64,000 bases of DNA from Edaphobacter aggregans (GTDB lineage Bacteria; Acidobacteriota; Terriglobia; Terriglobales; Acidobacteriaceae). Shown here piece after piece: positions 18,398 through 27,138 of this stretch (position 1 is the first letter of the stretch; the number at the start of each line of letters is the position of its first letter). Made by a program: the position numbers and the translations under genes. The DNA is taken from the NCBI GenBank assembly GCA_022736715.1, contig DZDJ01000011.1, forward strand, positions 16,493 through 80,492, read 5' to 3'. The notes under the pieces are model-generated. The model saw only the letters and a program-made list of their open reading frames with translations. It was not told where the DNA came from and searched no databases.

Positions 18398-20419
18398 ATG
18401 GATATACCAAAAGGCAACACAAAAACTTTAGCCGGAATTCAGCGGGAAGGGTATCGCGCCAGGCCGCGCTTCGGGCGTCTGGATGAGGGGTTGGATCGTG
18501 TCGAGGAGGGCGTTCTCCGCTCGCGCGAATACATCCTTTCTTTGCAGCACCCCGATGGCTACTGGTGTAGCGAGCTGGAAGCCGATCCCATGCTGGAAGC
18601 CGACTACATTTTTGGGCACCTGTTTCTGGGAACTGGCGACCCGGAGAGGCTGCGGCGCGCTTTGAATGAGATTATGCGCTATCAGAACGAAGATGGTGGC
18701 TGGAGCATTTATCCTGGCGGGCCGTCGAACATCAGCCTGTCAGTGAAGTGCTACTTCGCCTGCAAACTGATGGGCTGGTCCAGGGACGAGCCGTCGCTGG
18801 TGAAGGCGCGGGGGTGGATTCTGGCCAATGGTGGCGTGACGGCGTGCAACACTTTTACCAAAATTTACCTCTGCGTTATGGGGCAGTATGACTATGATGC
18901 GGTTCCGGCCATTCCTCCGGAGATCGTGCTGTTTCCGAATTGGTTTTACTTCAATCTGTATGAGATTTCTTCGTGGTCGCGCGGCATGCTGGTGCCGTTG
19001 TCGATTGCATATGCGAAGAAGCCCTTCAAGAAAATTCCAGCCGGGCAGGGCATTGATGAGCTGTTTGTGGGCGGACGTGAAAGCGCCAACCTGCATTTGC
19101 ACTGGAACAAGCAGAAGATCTTCAGCTGGCGGAATTTTTTCCTGTTCTGCGACCGTATGACGCATTGGTTTGAGCGGATTCACATTCGGCCGCTGCGCAA
19201 GATCGCGCTGAAGAAGGCAGAAAAGTGGATGGTGGCGCGCTTTGAAAAGTCTGATGGTCTGGCGGCAATCTTCCCGGCCATTCTGAATTCCATCATTGCT
19301 TTGCGGTGTCTTGGCTATTCGGTGGACGATCCGCAGGTGATCCGCGCGATGGATGAATTCGAGCGGCTGGGCATTGATGCGCCGCATGGTACGCCGGATT
19401 ATCCAGTGCCCACATTCCGCATGCAGCCCTGTGTTTCTCCGGTGTGGGACACGGCGCAGGCGCTATTTGCCCTGGGCGAGGCGGGCGTTTCTGCCGATGA
19501 TCCGCGCATGATCCAGGCTGCCGACTGGATGTTGACGAAGGAAGTGCGCGACAAGGGTGACTGGGCAGTGAAGGCGCCGAATACGGAGCCGGGCGGCTGG
19601 TACTTCGAATTCAACAACGAGTTTTACCCGGACGTGGATGATTCGGCGATGGTGCTGCTGGCACTCAACAAGGTGAATAGCCCGCGGGAGCGCTACCAGT
19701 ATGAGTCGGCACAGCGGGCCATTGCATGGATTTTTGCCATGCAGTGCAAAAATGGCGGATGGGCCAGCTTCGATAAAGACAACACGAAGATGATCTTCCA
19801 GTACATCCCGTTTGCCGACCACAATGCAATGCTGGATCCGCCGACGGTGGACATTACCGGCCGCGTGCTGGAGATGCTGGCGAACTACGGCTACACGCGC
19901 AAGGACAAGCGTGTGGAAAAGGCCATCCAGTTCATCTACAAGGAGCAGGAAGCGGATGGGAGCTGGTTTGGCCGCTGGGGTGTGAATTATCTGTATGGCA
20001 CGTTCCTGGTGCTGCGTGGGCTGGAGGCCATGGGCGTGGACAACCATGAGCCGCAGGTGCAGCAGGCTGCCGAGTGGATTCGCATGGTGCAGAACCCGGA
20101 TGGTGGATGGGGCGAAAGCTGTGAAAGCTATGACGATCCCATTACGCGCGGTGTTGGCGTGAGCACACCATCGCAGACGGCCTGGGCATTGCTGGGGCTG
20201 CTGGCTGCCGGCGACACGCGCAGCGACTCCGTAGCCAAGGGCATTCGCTGGCTGCTGGACAATCAGAATGAAGACGGCTCATGGAGTGAAACGCAGTATA
20301 CGGGAACGGGTTTCCCGCGCGTGTTCTATCTGGGCTATCAGTATTACCGGTATTACTTCCCGCTGGTGGCGCTTACGACGTACAAGCGCGCCATGGAAGC
20401 GGAAAATCAGGCTGCCTGA
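18398..20419 (+). CDS. shc: Squalene-hopene cyclase
   Basis: Membrane-associated triterpene cyclase (673 aa) converting squalene to hopene. The catalytic acid motif DVDDSA sits near residue 412. At least five QW repeats are visible (QNEDGGWSIYPGG, QCKNGGWASFDK, QEADGSWFGRWG, QNPDGGWGESCESY, QNEDGSWSETQYTG). I prefer ATG 18398; a TTG at 18368 would add ten residues. It opens the hopanoid operon, and hpnH starts 34 bp after its stop. Confidence 0.95.
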   Translation: MDIPKGNTKTLAGIQREGYRARPRFGRLDEGLDRVEEGVLRSREYILSLQHPDGYWCSELEADPMLEADYIFGHLFLGTGDPERLRRALNEIMRYQNEDGGWSIYPGGPSNISLSVKCYFACKLMGWSRDEPSLVKARGWILANGGVTACNTFTKIYLCVMGQYDYDAVPAIPPEIVLFPNWFYFNLYEISSWSRGMLVPLSIAYAKKPFKKIPAGQGIDELFVGGRESANLHLHWNKQKIFSWRNFFLFCDRMTHWFERIHIRPLRKIALKKAEKWMVARFEKSDGLAAIFPAILNSIIALRCLGYSVDDPQVIRAMDEFERLGIDAPHGTPDYPVPTFRMQPCVSPVWDTAQALFALGEAGVSADDPRMIQAADWMLTKEVRDKGDWAVKAPNTEPGGWYFEFNNEFYPDVDDSAMVLLALNKVNSPRERYQYESAQRAIAWIFAMQCKNGGWASFDKDNTKMIFQYIPFADHNAMLDPPTVDITGRVLEMLANYGYTRKDKRVEKAIQFIYKEQEADGSWFGRWGVNYLYGTFLVLRGLEAMGVDNHEPQVQQAAEWIRMVQNPDGGWGESCESYDDPITRGVGVSTPSQTAWALLGLLAAGDTRSDSVAKGIRWLLDNQNEDGSWSETQYTGTGFPRVFYLGYQYYRYYFPLVALTTYKRAMEAENQAA

Positions 20420-20453
20420 GCGGCAGCAGAAGAAGTTTCTGGAGGAGACGCGG

Positions 20454-21581
20454 ATGGCAGTGCCAGTTTCGCAGATGTGGACGGTAGCAACTTACGTCCT
20501 GAAGCAGAAGATGAAAGGCCATCAGCAGTATCCGCTGGTGCTGATGCTGGAGCCGCTTTTCCGCTGCAATCTGGCCTGTGCCGGATGCGGCAAGATTCAG
20601 TATCCCGCGCATATTCTGAAGTCGGAACTGACGCCGGAAGAGTGCTTCAGGGCGGTGGACGAATGCGGCACGCCGATGGTCTCCATTCCCGGCGGCGAAC
20701 CGCTGCTGCACCCGCAGATTGTGGAAATTGTGGAGGGCCTGGCGGCGCGGAAGAAGTACATCTATCTGTGCACCAACGCGCTGCTGCTGAAGGAGAAGAT
20801 TCATCTCTTCAAGCCGAGCAAATACCTTTCCTTCTCCGTGCATGTGGACGGCCAGCGTGAGCATCACGATTTTTCCGTATGCCGCGAAGGCGGACATGAA
20901 CTGGCGATGGAGGGTGTCAGGGAGGCGTTGCGCCTTGGCTTCCGCGTTACCACGAATACCACGCTCTTTGATGGCGCTGATCCGAACAGCGTGCGCGCGC
21001 ATTTTGATGAGTTGATGGAAGTGGGCGTCGAGAGCATGATGCTCTCGCCCGGATACACCTACGACAAGGCCCCGAACCAGAAGAGCTTTCTGGGCCGCGC
21101 GCGCTCGCGCCGTCTGTTCCGTGCGATTCTGTCGAACCGCAAGAAGTCATGGCGCTTCAATGCGAACCCGCTTTTCCTCGAATTCCTGATGGGCAAGCGC
21201 AACTTTACCTGCACGCCGTGGGGTATGCCGACCTACAACATTTTCGGCTGGCAGAAGCCCTGCTATCTGTTGCAGGATGGCTATGCGGATAGCTACCAGG
21301 AGTTGTTGGAGTCCACTGACTGGGCCAACTATGGCACGGAGAGCGGCAACCCGCGCTGCGCCAATTGCATGGTGCATTCCGGGTATGAGGCTTCGGGCGT
21401 GAACTACACCTTTGGCTCGCTGAAAGGATTTCTGGAGACGGTCAAAGCGACGCTCTTCAACGGCTACAAGGATGACCAGGCGCGGCGTTTGCTGGATGAT
21501 TTCAGGCCCGCGCATCAGAATCCGCTGGTGCAGATTGAGCCTGCGCGGCAGGAACAACTGCAGAGCGTGTCAGGAGATTAG
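20454..21581 (+). CDS. hpnH: Adenosyl-hopene synthase HpnH (radical SAM)
   Basis: Radical SAM enzyme (375 aa) that joins the adenosyl radical to the hopene side chain, the first step to extended hopanoids. The 4Fe-4S motif is CNLACAGC (Cys38, Cys42, Cys45), with GGEPLLHP following and further cysteines near the C-terminus (GNPRCANCMVHSGYEA). GGAGGAG lies upstream of ATG 20454; the frame extends further 5' inside shc but without support. It sits between shc and a small unknown gene whose ATG begins 2 bp after this stop. Confidence 0.94.
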   Translation: MAVPVSQMWTVATYVLKQKMKGHQQYPLVLMLEPLFRCNLACAGCGKIQYPAHILKSELTPEECFRAVDECGTPMVSIPGGEPLLHPQIVEIVEGLAARKKYIYLCTNALLLKEKIHLFKPSKYLSFSVHVDGQREHHDFSVCREGGHELAMEGVREALRLGFRVTTNTTLFDGADPNSVRAHFDELMEVGVESMMLSPGYTYDKAPNQKSFLGRARSRRLFRAILSNRKKSWRFNANPLFLEFLMGKRNFTCTPWGMPTYNIFGWQKPCYLLQDGYADSYQELLESTDWANYGTESGNPRCANCMVHSGYEASGVNYTFGSLKGFLETVKATLFNGYKDDQARRLLDDFRPAHQNPLVQIEPARQEQLQSVSGD

Positions 21582-21583
21582 CC

Positions 21584-22033
21584 ATGACGACAACGGTGGA
21601 AGTAGCACATGGCGCAGCCGTGAATCCCGATGAGGTTGAAGTCGCGGAAGGCCGGGAACGGGAGCAACTCGAAGGCTGGGTGCCGAATCTGGCGACGGAC
21701 GAAGAGATTCGCGTGGCGCTGGAGAAGGCCTTCGACTATCGCGGTGATATTACGATCACGAAAAAGGACGGCTCCAAGGTGGAGGGCTATCTCTTCGACC
21801 GCCGCACGGGAACCACGTTGCAGGACTCGTTTGTTCGTGTGATGCCGCCGCCCGCATCCCAGTCGGATGCACGGACGAAGGTGAGCATTGCCTATAGCGA
21901 GATTGCTGCGCTGGCCTTTACTGGACGGGACACGGCGGCTGGCAAGACCTTTGATGCCTGGGTGAAGAAATACTGGGAAAAGAAGGCTGCGGGCGAGAGG
22001 AACATTCAGATTGAGCCGGAGAAGCTGGACTAG
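21584..22033 (+). CDS. Conserved protein of unknown function in the hopanoid operon
   Basis: Soluble acidic protein of 149 aa with no signal peptide or membrane segment. A Glu-rich N-terminus leads to a beta-strand-rich core (FDYRGDITITKKDGSKVEG, SIAYSEIAALAFTGRDTA) that suggests an Sm-like or small beta-barrel fold, then a Lys-rich helix (AWVKKYWEKKAAGE). I do not recognise a named family. The gap of 2 bp after hpnH argues for co-translation and a role linked to HpnH or hopanoids. Its last codons and stop lie in the first copy of a 19-bp tandem repeat. Confidence 0.75.
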   Translation: MTTTVEVAHGAAVNPDEVEVAEGREREQLEGWVPNLATDEEIRVALEKAFDYRGDITITKKDGSKVEGYLFDRRTGTTLQDSFVRVMPPPASQSDARTKVSIAYSEIAALAFTGRDTAAGKTFDAWVKKYWEKKAAGERNIQIEPEKLD

Positions 22034-22096
22034 ATCAAAGAAGCTGGACTAGATCAAAGAAGCTGGGCCAAGTCGGAGAAGCCGGACCAGGCCAGA
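22021..22096 (+). repeat. Four tandem copies of a 19-bp unit
   Basis: Copies run at 22021-22039, 22040-22058, 22059-22077 and 22078-22096. The unit is GAAGCTGGACTAGATCAAA. The first two copies are identical; the third and fourth diverge. The first copy contains the stop codon of the preceding gene (GACTAG), so the array starts inside coding sequence. Confidence 0.9.
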
Positions 22097-22137
22097 AAAG
22101 CGGGAGCGCAAGGCCCTGGGGCAGAGACAATCAGCAG

Positions 22138-22166
22138 GTGCGGGCAACAGGCCCGCACTTTTCATT
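22138..22166 (+). terminator. Terminator within the hopanoid gene run
   Basis: GTGCGGGC (22138-22145) pairs with GCCCGCAC (22151-22158) around AACAG and is followed by TTTTCATTT. It would end or attenuate the shc-hpnH transcript before hpnA. Confidence 0.85.
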
Positions 22167-22201
22167 TGTAGCAGCGGATTGGGGCGTAGGATTCAGTACG
22201 T

Positions 22202-23212
22202 ATGAAAGTTTTTCTGACCGGGGCAACCGGATTTGTTGGCCATCATGTAGCGCAAGCCTATGCCGCGGCGGGGGCGGAGTTGCGGCTGCTGACGCGCGGC
22301 ACCAGCCGGCTGGACGGCCTGGCCGGACTTTCCTTTGATGCAGTGGTGGGGGATCTGCGTCAGCCAGCCGGGTTGCGTTCGGCGCTCGAAGGCTGCGATG
22401 CGCTGGTGCATGTGGCGGCGGACTACCGGCTGTGGGTGCTCAATCCGCAGGAGATGTACGCGGCCAATGTGGATGGTACGCGCGAGTTGTTGCGTATGGC
22501 GCGCGAGGCAGGCGTGCCGCGCGTGGTGTACACCTCCAGCGTGGCCACGATGGGCTTTTTGACGGATGGCACCATTGTGGACGAGGAGACGCCAGTTTCG
22601 CTGGCGGAGATGGTGGGCCATTACAAGCGGTCGAAGTTTCTGGCCGAGCAGGAAGCGATTGCCGCCGCGCGCGCTGGTCAGTATGTGATGATCCTGAACC
22701 CCACGACACCAATCGGCCCGAACGATGCCAAGCCAACGCCGACGGGCCGTATTGTGGTGGATTTTCTCAACCGGAAATTTCCTGCTTATGTCGATACCGG
22801 GCTGAACCTGGTGGATGTGCGCGAAGTGGCGCGCATGCACGTGGCGGCGCTGGAGCAGGGGCGGCCGGGCGAGCGCTACATTCTGGGCGGAGAAAACCTG
22901 ACGCTGAAGCAGATTCTGGACAAGATGTCAGCCATCACCGGGTTGCCGTCGCCCACCATGCAGGTGCCACATGCTGTGGCTATGGCGTTCGCATTTTTGG
23001 ACGAGTGGGTGACCGGCAGGATGCTGGGCAAGGAGCCGCGTGCCACGGTGGAAGCAGTTCGCATGGGCAAAAAGAAGATGTTTGCCTCTTCGAGAAAAGC
23101 GGAGCGGGAGTTGGGTTTCCAGGTGCAGCCGGTCTACGCCGCCTTGCGTGGAGCCATTGACTGGTTTGTAGCCAACGGCCATGCGCCGAAGTATGAGGGG
23201 CCCCCGGCGTGA
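22202..23212 (+). CDS. hpnA: Hopanoid-associated NAD-dependent sugar epimerase HpnA
   Basis: Extended short-chain dehydrogenase (336 aa), Rossmann motif GATGFVGHHVA at the N-terminus, then YTSSVATMGF and the YKRSK catalytic Tyr-Lys pair (GHYKRSKFLAEQEA). The segment LNPTTPIGPNDAKPTPTG is typical of HpnA. Family members are encoded in hopanoid operons, but the reaction is not settled; a role in head-group sugars has been supposed. ATG 22202 begins 36 bp after a terminator, so it may have its own promoter. It overlaps hpnG by 4 bp. Confidence 0.9.
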   Translation: MKVFLTGATGFVGHHVAQAYAAAGAELRLLTRGTSRLDGLAGLSFDAVVGDLRQPAGLRSALEGCDALVHVAADYRLWVLNPQEMYAANVDGTRELLRMAREAGVPRVVYTSSVATMGFLTDGTIVDEETPVSLAEMVGHYKRSKFLAEQEAIAAARAGQYVMILNPTTPIGPNDAKPTPTGRIVVDFLNRKFPAYVDTGLNLVDVREVARMHVAALEQGRPGERYILGGENLTLKQILDKMSAITGLPSPTMQVPHAVAMAFAFLDEWVTGRMLGKEPRATVEAVRMGKKKMFASSRKAERELGFQVQPVYAALRGAIDWFVANGHAPKYEGPPA

Positions 23213-23892
23213 AGGCCCGCAAAGCCATTGTGGCTGCGCTGCCACGCGAAGTTGCAGCGCTGGTGCGTGGCTGGCAGCGGGAGGAAGCACTGTTGGCGAA
23301 GAAGATCCTGCTTGCATGGAATGACGATGCGGTGGTGGCCTGTGCAGGAATGGGCGCGGCTCGTGTTTCACTGGCGGTGCAGGCCGTTCTGAGCCGCGGA
23401 CCGATCAGCGAACTGGTTTCCATCGGCTGGGTTGGGGGTCTGCATTCGGGCCTACAGGTGGGGCAGGTGTATACGCCGAAGACGGTCATCGACGCGGCTA
23501 CGGGCGAGCGCTTTTCCGCAGAGAGCGGCGCGGGGGTTCTGGTGACGGTGCGCAGCTTTGCCAACGCCACGGAAAAGCAGCGGCTGCATGCGACATATAG
23601 TGCGGATCTGGTGGACATGGAGGCCGCGGCAGTGGCGCGGCTGGCGCAGGCGCATCAGTTGCCGTTTCGCATGTGGAAGGCGGTTTCCGATGACAATGCG
23701 TTTGCGTTTCCGGAGCTGTCGCGCTTTTACACCGCAGAGGGGTGGTTTCGTGAAGGCGCATTTGCTATGTATCTGATTCCACGGCCGCATTTGTGGGGCA
23801 AGGTGATTCAGATGGCGCGAAACAGTAAACTGGCAGCAGCGAATCTTGGCAAAACAGTGCAACAACAGATGGAAAGCAGACCACAGCAATAA
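23209..23892 (+). CDS. hpnG: Hopanoid-associated nucleoside phosphorylase HpnG
   Basis: Phosphorylase of the PNP/MTA-nucleosidase fold, 227 aa. In the pathway it removes adenine from adenosylhopane to give a (phospho)ribosylhopane. Motifs visible: CAGMGAARVS, SIGWVGGLHSGLQVGQV and the substrate-binding VDMEAAAVARLA followed by KAVSDDNAF. The GTG start overlaps the hpnA stop (GTGA), indicating coupled translation. Confidence 0.9.
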   Translation: MKARKAIVAALPREVAALVRGWQREEALLAKKILLAWNDDAVVACAGMGAARVSLAVQAVLSRGPISELVSIGWVGGLHSGLQVGQVYTPKTVIDAATGERFSAESGAGVLVTVRSFANATEKQRLHATYSADLVDMEAAAVARLAQAHQLPFRMWKAVSDDNAFAFPELSRFYTAEGWFREGAFAMYLIPRPHLWGKVIQMARNSKLAAANLGKTVQQQMESRPQQ

Positions 23893-23900
23893 GTGGAAAG

Positions 23901-25025
23901 ATGGACAGTGAGACAGGCATGAAGACGCAGGCAGGCAGCAGTGCAGTGATGGATGCGGTAAAGATTCCCACAACGATGCGGGCAGCGGTGTACCACGCCG
24001 TGAATGAGGTGCGCGTGGAGACGGTGCCGGTGCCGGAGATTGGCCAGGGCGAGGTGCTGGTGCGCATCCACACCTGCGGCATTTGCGGGACGGACCTGAA
24101 GAAAATTCACACTGGATCGCACTCCGCGCCGCGCATCTTCGGGCACGAGATGGCTGGAACCATTGTGGCCGTGGGCGAAGCTGTGCAGGGCTTTGCCGTG
24201 GGCGATCGCGTGATGGCCTTTCATCACATTCCGTGCGGCAAATGCTATTACTGCCGCAAGAAGACCTTCGCCCAGTGCGAGATCTACAAAAAGGTGGGCT
24301 GCACGGCAGGATATGAACCCGCCGGTGGCGGCTTTGCAGAGTACATCCGGGTGATGGACTGGATCGTGCGTGGCGGGCTGGTGAAGATTCCCGATGGCGT
24401 GCCGTTGGAGCAGGCATCGTTCATTGAGCCGGTGAACACCTGCCTGAAGGGCATTCAACTGCTCGGTCTGCAACCGGACGAGACGGTGCTGGTGATTGGG
24501 CAGGGGCCGATTGGCATTCTGCTGGCGGCGCTGGCAAAGAAGGCCGGGGCCAAGGTGCTGACCTCGGATTTTTACGCGGAGCGGCACCATGTTGCAGCGA
24601 AGTTTGGGCTGGAGCATCCGATCGACGCGGCCAGGGAAGATGTGGTGGCCGCGGCCAGGGCGGCCAGCGAAGGCCGTGGCGCCGATGCGGTAATTCTGGC
24701 CGTAGGGGTGGATGCGTTGATCCGGACGGCGATGGAGGCTGCCCGTCCCGGCGGCCGCGTAATGCTGTTTGCGCAGACGCAGCGCGGAGAGGCGAGCATT
24801 GATCCGGCGGCGGTCTGCATGGACGAGAAGACCTTGCTGGGTTCGTACAGCGCCTCGGTGGAGATGCAGGGCGAAGGGGCCGCGCTGGTGCTGGAGGGAC
24901 ACCGCAACGGCTTTGACCTGACGCAGCTGATCTCGCACCGCTTTACGCTGGAGCAGGCCGTAGAGGCGATCGAACTGGCTTCGCACCCGAAGGCCGACTC
25001 CATGAAGATTGTGATTCAGCCCTGA
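23901..25025 (+). CDS. Zinc-dependent medium-chain dehydrogenase, first of a pair
   Basis: MDR-superfamily alcohol dehydrogenase of 374 aa. The catalytic zinc site shows in CGICGTD and GHEMAG; the structural zinc lobe has four cysteines in CGKCYYCRKKTFAQC. The Rossmann domain starts at VLVIGQGPIGILLAALAKKAG. It most resembles sorbitol/threonine dehydrogenase-like members. The gene begins 8 bp after hpnG and is followed by a second dehydrogenase and then hpnC, so it is part of the hopanoid transcript. The substrate is unknown; reduction of an aldehyde form of ribosylhopane is an attractive guess. ATG 23901 or 23919 could be the start. Confidence 0.88.
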   Translation: MDSETGMKTQAGSSAVMDAVKIPTTMRAAVYHAVNEVRVETVPVPEIGQGEVLVRIHTCGICGTDLKKIHTGSHSAPRIFGHEMAGTIVAVGEAVQGFAVGDRVMAFHHIPCGKCYYCRKKTFAQCEIYKKVGCTAGYEPAGGGFAEYIRVMDWIVRGGLVKIPDGVPLEQASFIEPVNTCLKGIQLLGLQPDETVLVIGQGPIGILLAALAKKAGAKVLTSDFYAERHHVAAKFGLEHPIDAAREDVVAAARAASEGRGADAVILAVGVDALIRTAMEAARPGGRVMLFAQTQRGEASIDPAAVCMDEKTLLGSYSASVEMQGEGAALVLEGHRNGFDLTQLISHRFTLEQAVEAIELASHPKADSMKIVIQP

Positions 25026-25051
25026 CTGCGCGAGAGTGAGAAAATATCGAA

Positions 25052-26110
25052 ATGGCTGTGAAGATGCACGCTGCCGTGTTGTACGGCAAAGAAGACTTGC
25101 GGATGGAGCAGGTCCCGGTGCCCAGGGCTGGCGCGGGTGAGGTGGTGGTGCGCGTGAAGGCGGCGCTAACCTGCGGTACTGACCTGAAGGTCTATCGTCG
25201 CGGCTACCATGCCAGGATGCTGAATCCGCCGATCCCGTTTGGCCATGAGCTGGCGGGCGAAATCTCCGAAGTGGGCGAAGGCGTAACGGAGTTCAAGGTT
25301 GGTGACCGCGTGGTGGCGTTGAACTCAGCCCCCTGCGATGCCTGTTATTTCTGCCAGCGCGGACAGCAGAATCTGTGTGACGATCTGCTCTTCAACAATG
25401 GCGCTTATGCGGAGTACATTCTGATTCCGGCGCGCATTGTGGCCAAAAACATGCTGCATGTTCCGCAGCAGGTCTCGTTTGAGCACGCTGCGTTGACGGA
25501 GCCGCTGGCCTGCGTGGTGCGCGGACTGGAGGAAAGCGGCATACGCTCCGGCGATGTGGTGGTGGTGATCGGCGCAGGCCCTATCGGGTTGATGTTCATG
25601 CACGTGGCGGAGCTGGCGGGTGCGCAGGTGATTGCCGTTGTCAAACGCGATGACCAGATTGCCGCCGCACAGACCTTTGGCGCAGGCAAGGTGGTGCAGA
25701 CCACAGCGGTGGACGGTCCGATTGCTGCTGTCCGTGCGTTGACGCCCGAAGGCCGTGGTGCGGATGTAGTGATTGAGGCCGTTGCCACGCCGATGACCTG
25801 GGAGTGGGCGGTGGAAATGGCGCGTAAAGGCGGCACGGTGAACTTCTTTGGCGGGCCACCGTCGGGCACCAAAGTGGCGCTGGATACCAACCGGCTGCAT
25901 TACAACGACATCACGCTGAAGGCCAGTTTTCACCACACGCCGGGCACCTGCCGCCGCGCATTTGAGCTGATCACCAGCGGACGCTTCAAGTGTGCGGAAT
26001 ATATTACCGGACGGGCCTCCCTGGCTGAGGTCGCTGCGGTCTTTGCCCGGATGATGACTCGTTCGGAGCGGCCGGAGACCATCGACATCAAAACGGCGAT
26101 TCTTCCGTAG
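25052..26110 (+). CDS. Zinc-dependent medium-chain dehydrogenase, second of a pair
   Basis: MDR dehydrogenase of 352 aa with the same layout as its neighbour: catalytic Cys in LTCGTDLK, GHELAG, a structural zinc lobe CDACYFCQRGQQNLC, and Rossmann motif VVVIGAGPIGLMFMHVAELAG. The two proteins differ clearly in sequence, so they are probably not a recent duplication and may act on different substrates or form a heteromer. A gap of 26 bp separates them, and hpnC follows after 32 bp. ATG 25052. Confidence 0.88.
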   Translation: MAVKMHAAVLYGKEDLRMEQVPVPRAGAGEVVVRVKAALTCGTDLKVYRRGYHARMLNPPIPFGHELAGEISEVGEGVTEFKVGDRVVALNSAPCDACYFCQRGQQNLCDDLLFNNGAYAEYILIPARIVAKNMLHVPQQVSFEHAALTEPLACVVRGLEESGIRSGDVVVVIGAGPIGLMFMHVAELAGAQVIAVVKRDDQIAAAQTFGAGKVVQTTAVDGPIAAVRALTPEGRGADVVIEAVATPMTWEWAVEMARKGGTVNFFGGPPSGTKVALDTNRLHYNDITLKASFHHTPGTCRRAFELITSGRFKCAEYITGRASLAEVAAVFARMMTRSERPETIDIKTAILP

Positions 26111-26142
26111 ACTGTTTGTATTCAAAATAATTGGAAAGCGTT

Positions 26143-27138
26143 ATGAGCCGGAACGGAACGGAAAATTCGCAGCCCCTGCAACTGGATGAGCCGCAGGCCC
26201 TGCTGCAGACGTGTGCGCTGGTTCCGGAGGCGTATCGGACGCCGGCAGTGCGGCCTTCGCTGGAAGAGGCAAAGGCATACTGCAAGCATCTGGCGGAAGC
26301 GCACTATGAGAATTTCCATGTAGCAACGTGGTTTCTGCCGAAGCGGCTGCGTCCGCACTTCCAAAGCATTTATGCGTATTGCCGCATTGCCGATGACCTG
26401 GGCGATGAGATTGGCGATGCGCAGGTCTCCCTGCAATTGCTGGATGCGTGGGAGCAGATGCTGCATGAGTGCTATGACGATCCGCAGCGCTCCCGGCATC
26501 CGGTTTTTGTGGCTTTGGCGGAAACGGTGAGCACCTGCCGCATTCCGCGCGGGCCTTTTGCCGATCTGCTGGTGGCCTTTCGACAGGACCAGACCGTGAC
26601 GCGTCATGCTACGCTGCACAGCCTGCTGGAGTATTCGCGCTACTCGGCCGATCCTGTGGGCAGGCTGGTGCTGTATGCCTGCGGATACGACGATCCGGAG
26701 CTGCAGGCACTTTCAGACAAGGTCTGCACCGCGCTGCAACTGGCAAACTTCTGGCAGGATGTTTCCGTGGACTGTCCGCGTGGCCGCATTTATCTGCCAG
26801 CCGATGCCATGCAGCAGCATGGTGTTACCGGGCAGCAACTGGCGGAGAGAAAATTTACGCCTGGATTTCGCAACATGATGCAGGAGCTGGTTGCGCTGAC
26901 ACGCCAGAGGATGCAGGAAGGTGCTGTCATCAGCCGTAAAGTGGATGCGGAGCTGGCCGTGACGCTGGAGCTGTTTCAGAAAGGCGGCATGGCTACTTTG
27001 CAGGCGATTGAGGATCAGAATTACGATGTGTTGCAGCGCCGTCCCGTGGTTTCCAAAGCGCGCAAGGTCATCTTGCTTGTGGAGGCGCTCGCGGGGAAGG
27101 CGGCTTCAGCATTTTCAGGGAAAAGGAAGATGGCGTGA
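26143..27138 (+). CDS. hpnC: Hydroxysqualene synthase HpnC
   Basis: Squalene/phytoene synthase-family enzyme (331 aa) that in the HpnCDE route converts presqualene diphosphate to hydroxysqualene. The first Asp-rich motif is YCRIADDLGDE. The second region reads NFWQDVSVDCPRGRIYLP, where the usual DxxxD pair is retained in altered form. The ENFHVATWFLPKRLRP segment near residue 55 is typical of HpnC. I chose ATG 26143 (GGAAAG upstream) over an in-frame TTG at 26131. It overlaps hpnD by 4 bp. Confidence 0.92.
   Translation: MSRNGTENSQPLQLDEPQALLQTCALVPEAYRTPAVRPSLEEAKAYCKHLAEAHYENFHVATWFLPKRLRPHFQSIYAYCRIADDLGDEIGDAQVSLQLLDAWEQMLHECYDDPQRSRHPVFVALAETVSTCRIPRGPFADLLVAFRQDQTVTRHATLHSLLEYSRYSADPVGRLVLYACGYDDPELQALSDKVCTALQLANFWQDVSVDCPRGRIYLPADAMQQHGVTGQQLAERKFTPGFRNMMQELVALTRQRMQEGAVISRKVDAELAVTLELFQKGGMATLQAIEDQNYDVLQRRPVVSKARKVILLVEALAGKAASAFSGKRKMA

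Noticed and set aside
22031-22100. Stop-codon readthrough of the 149-aa gene into the 19-bp repeats
   Set aside because: The downstream frame is open for a while, but only because the repeats shift frame. No recoding signal is seen.
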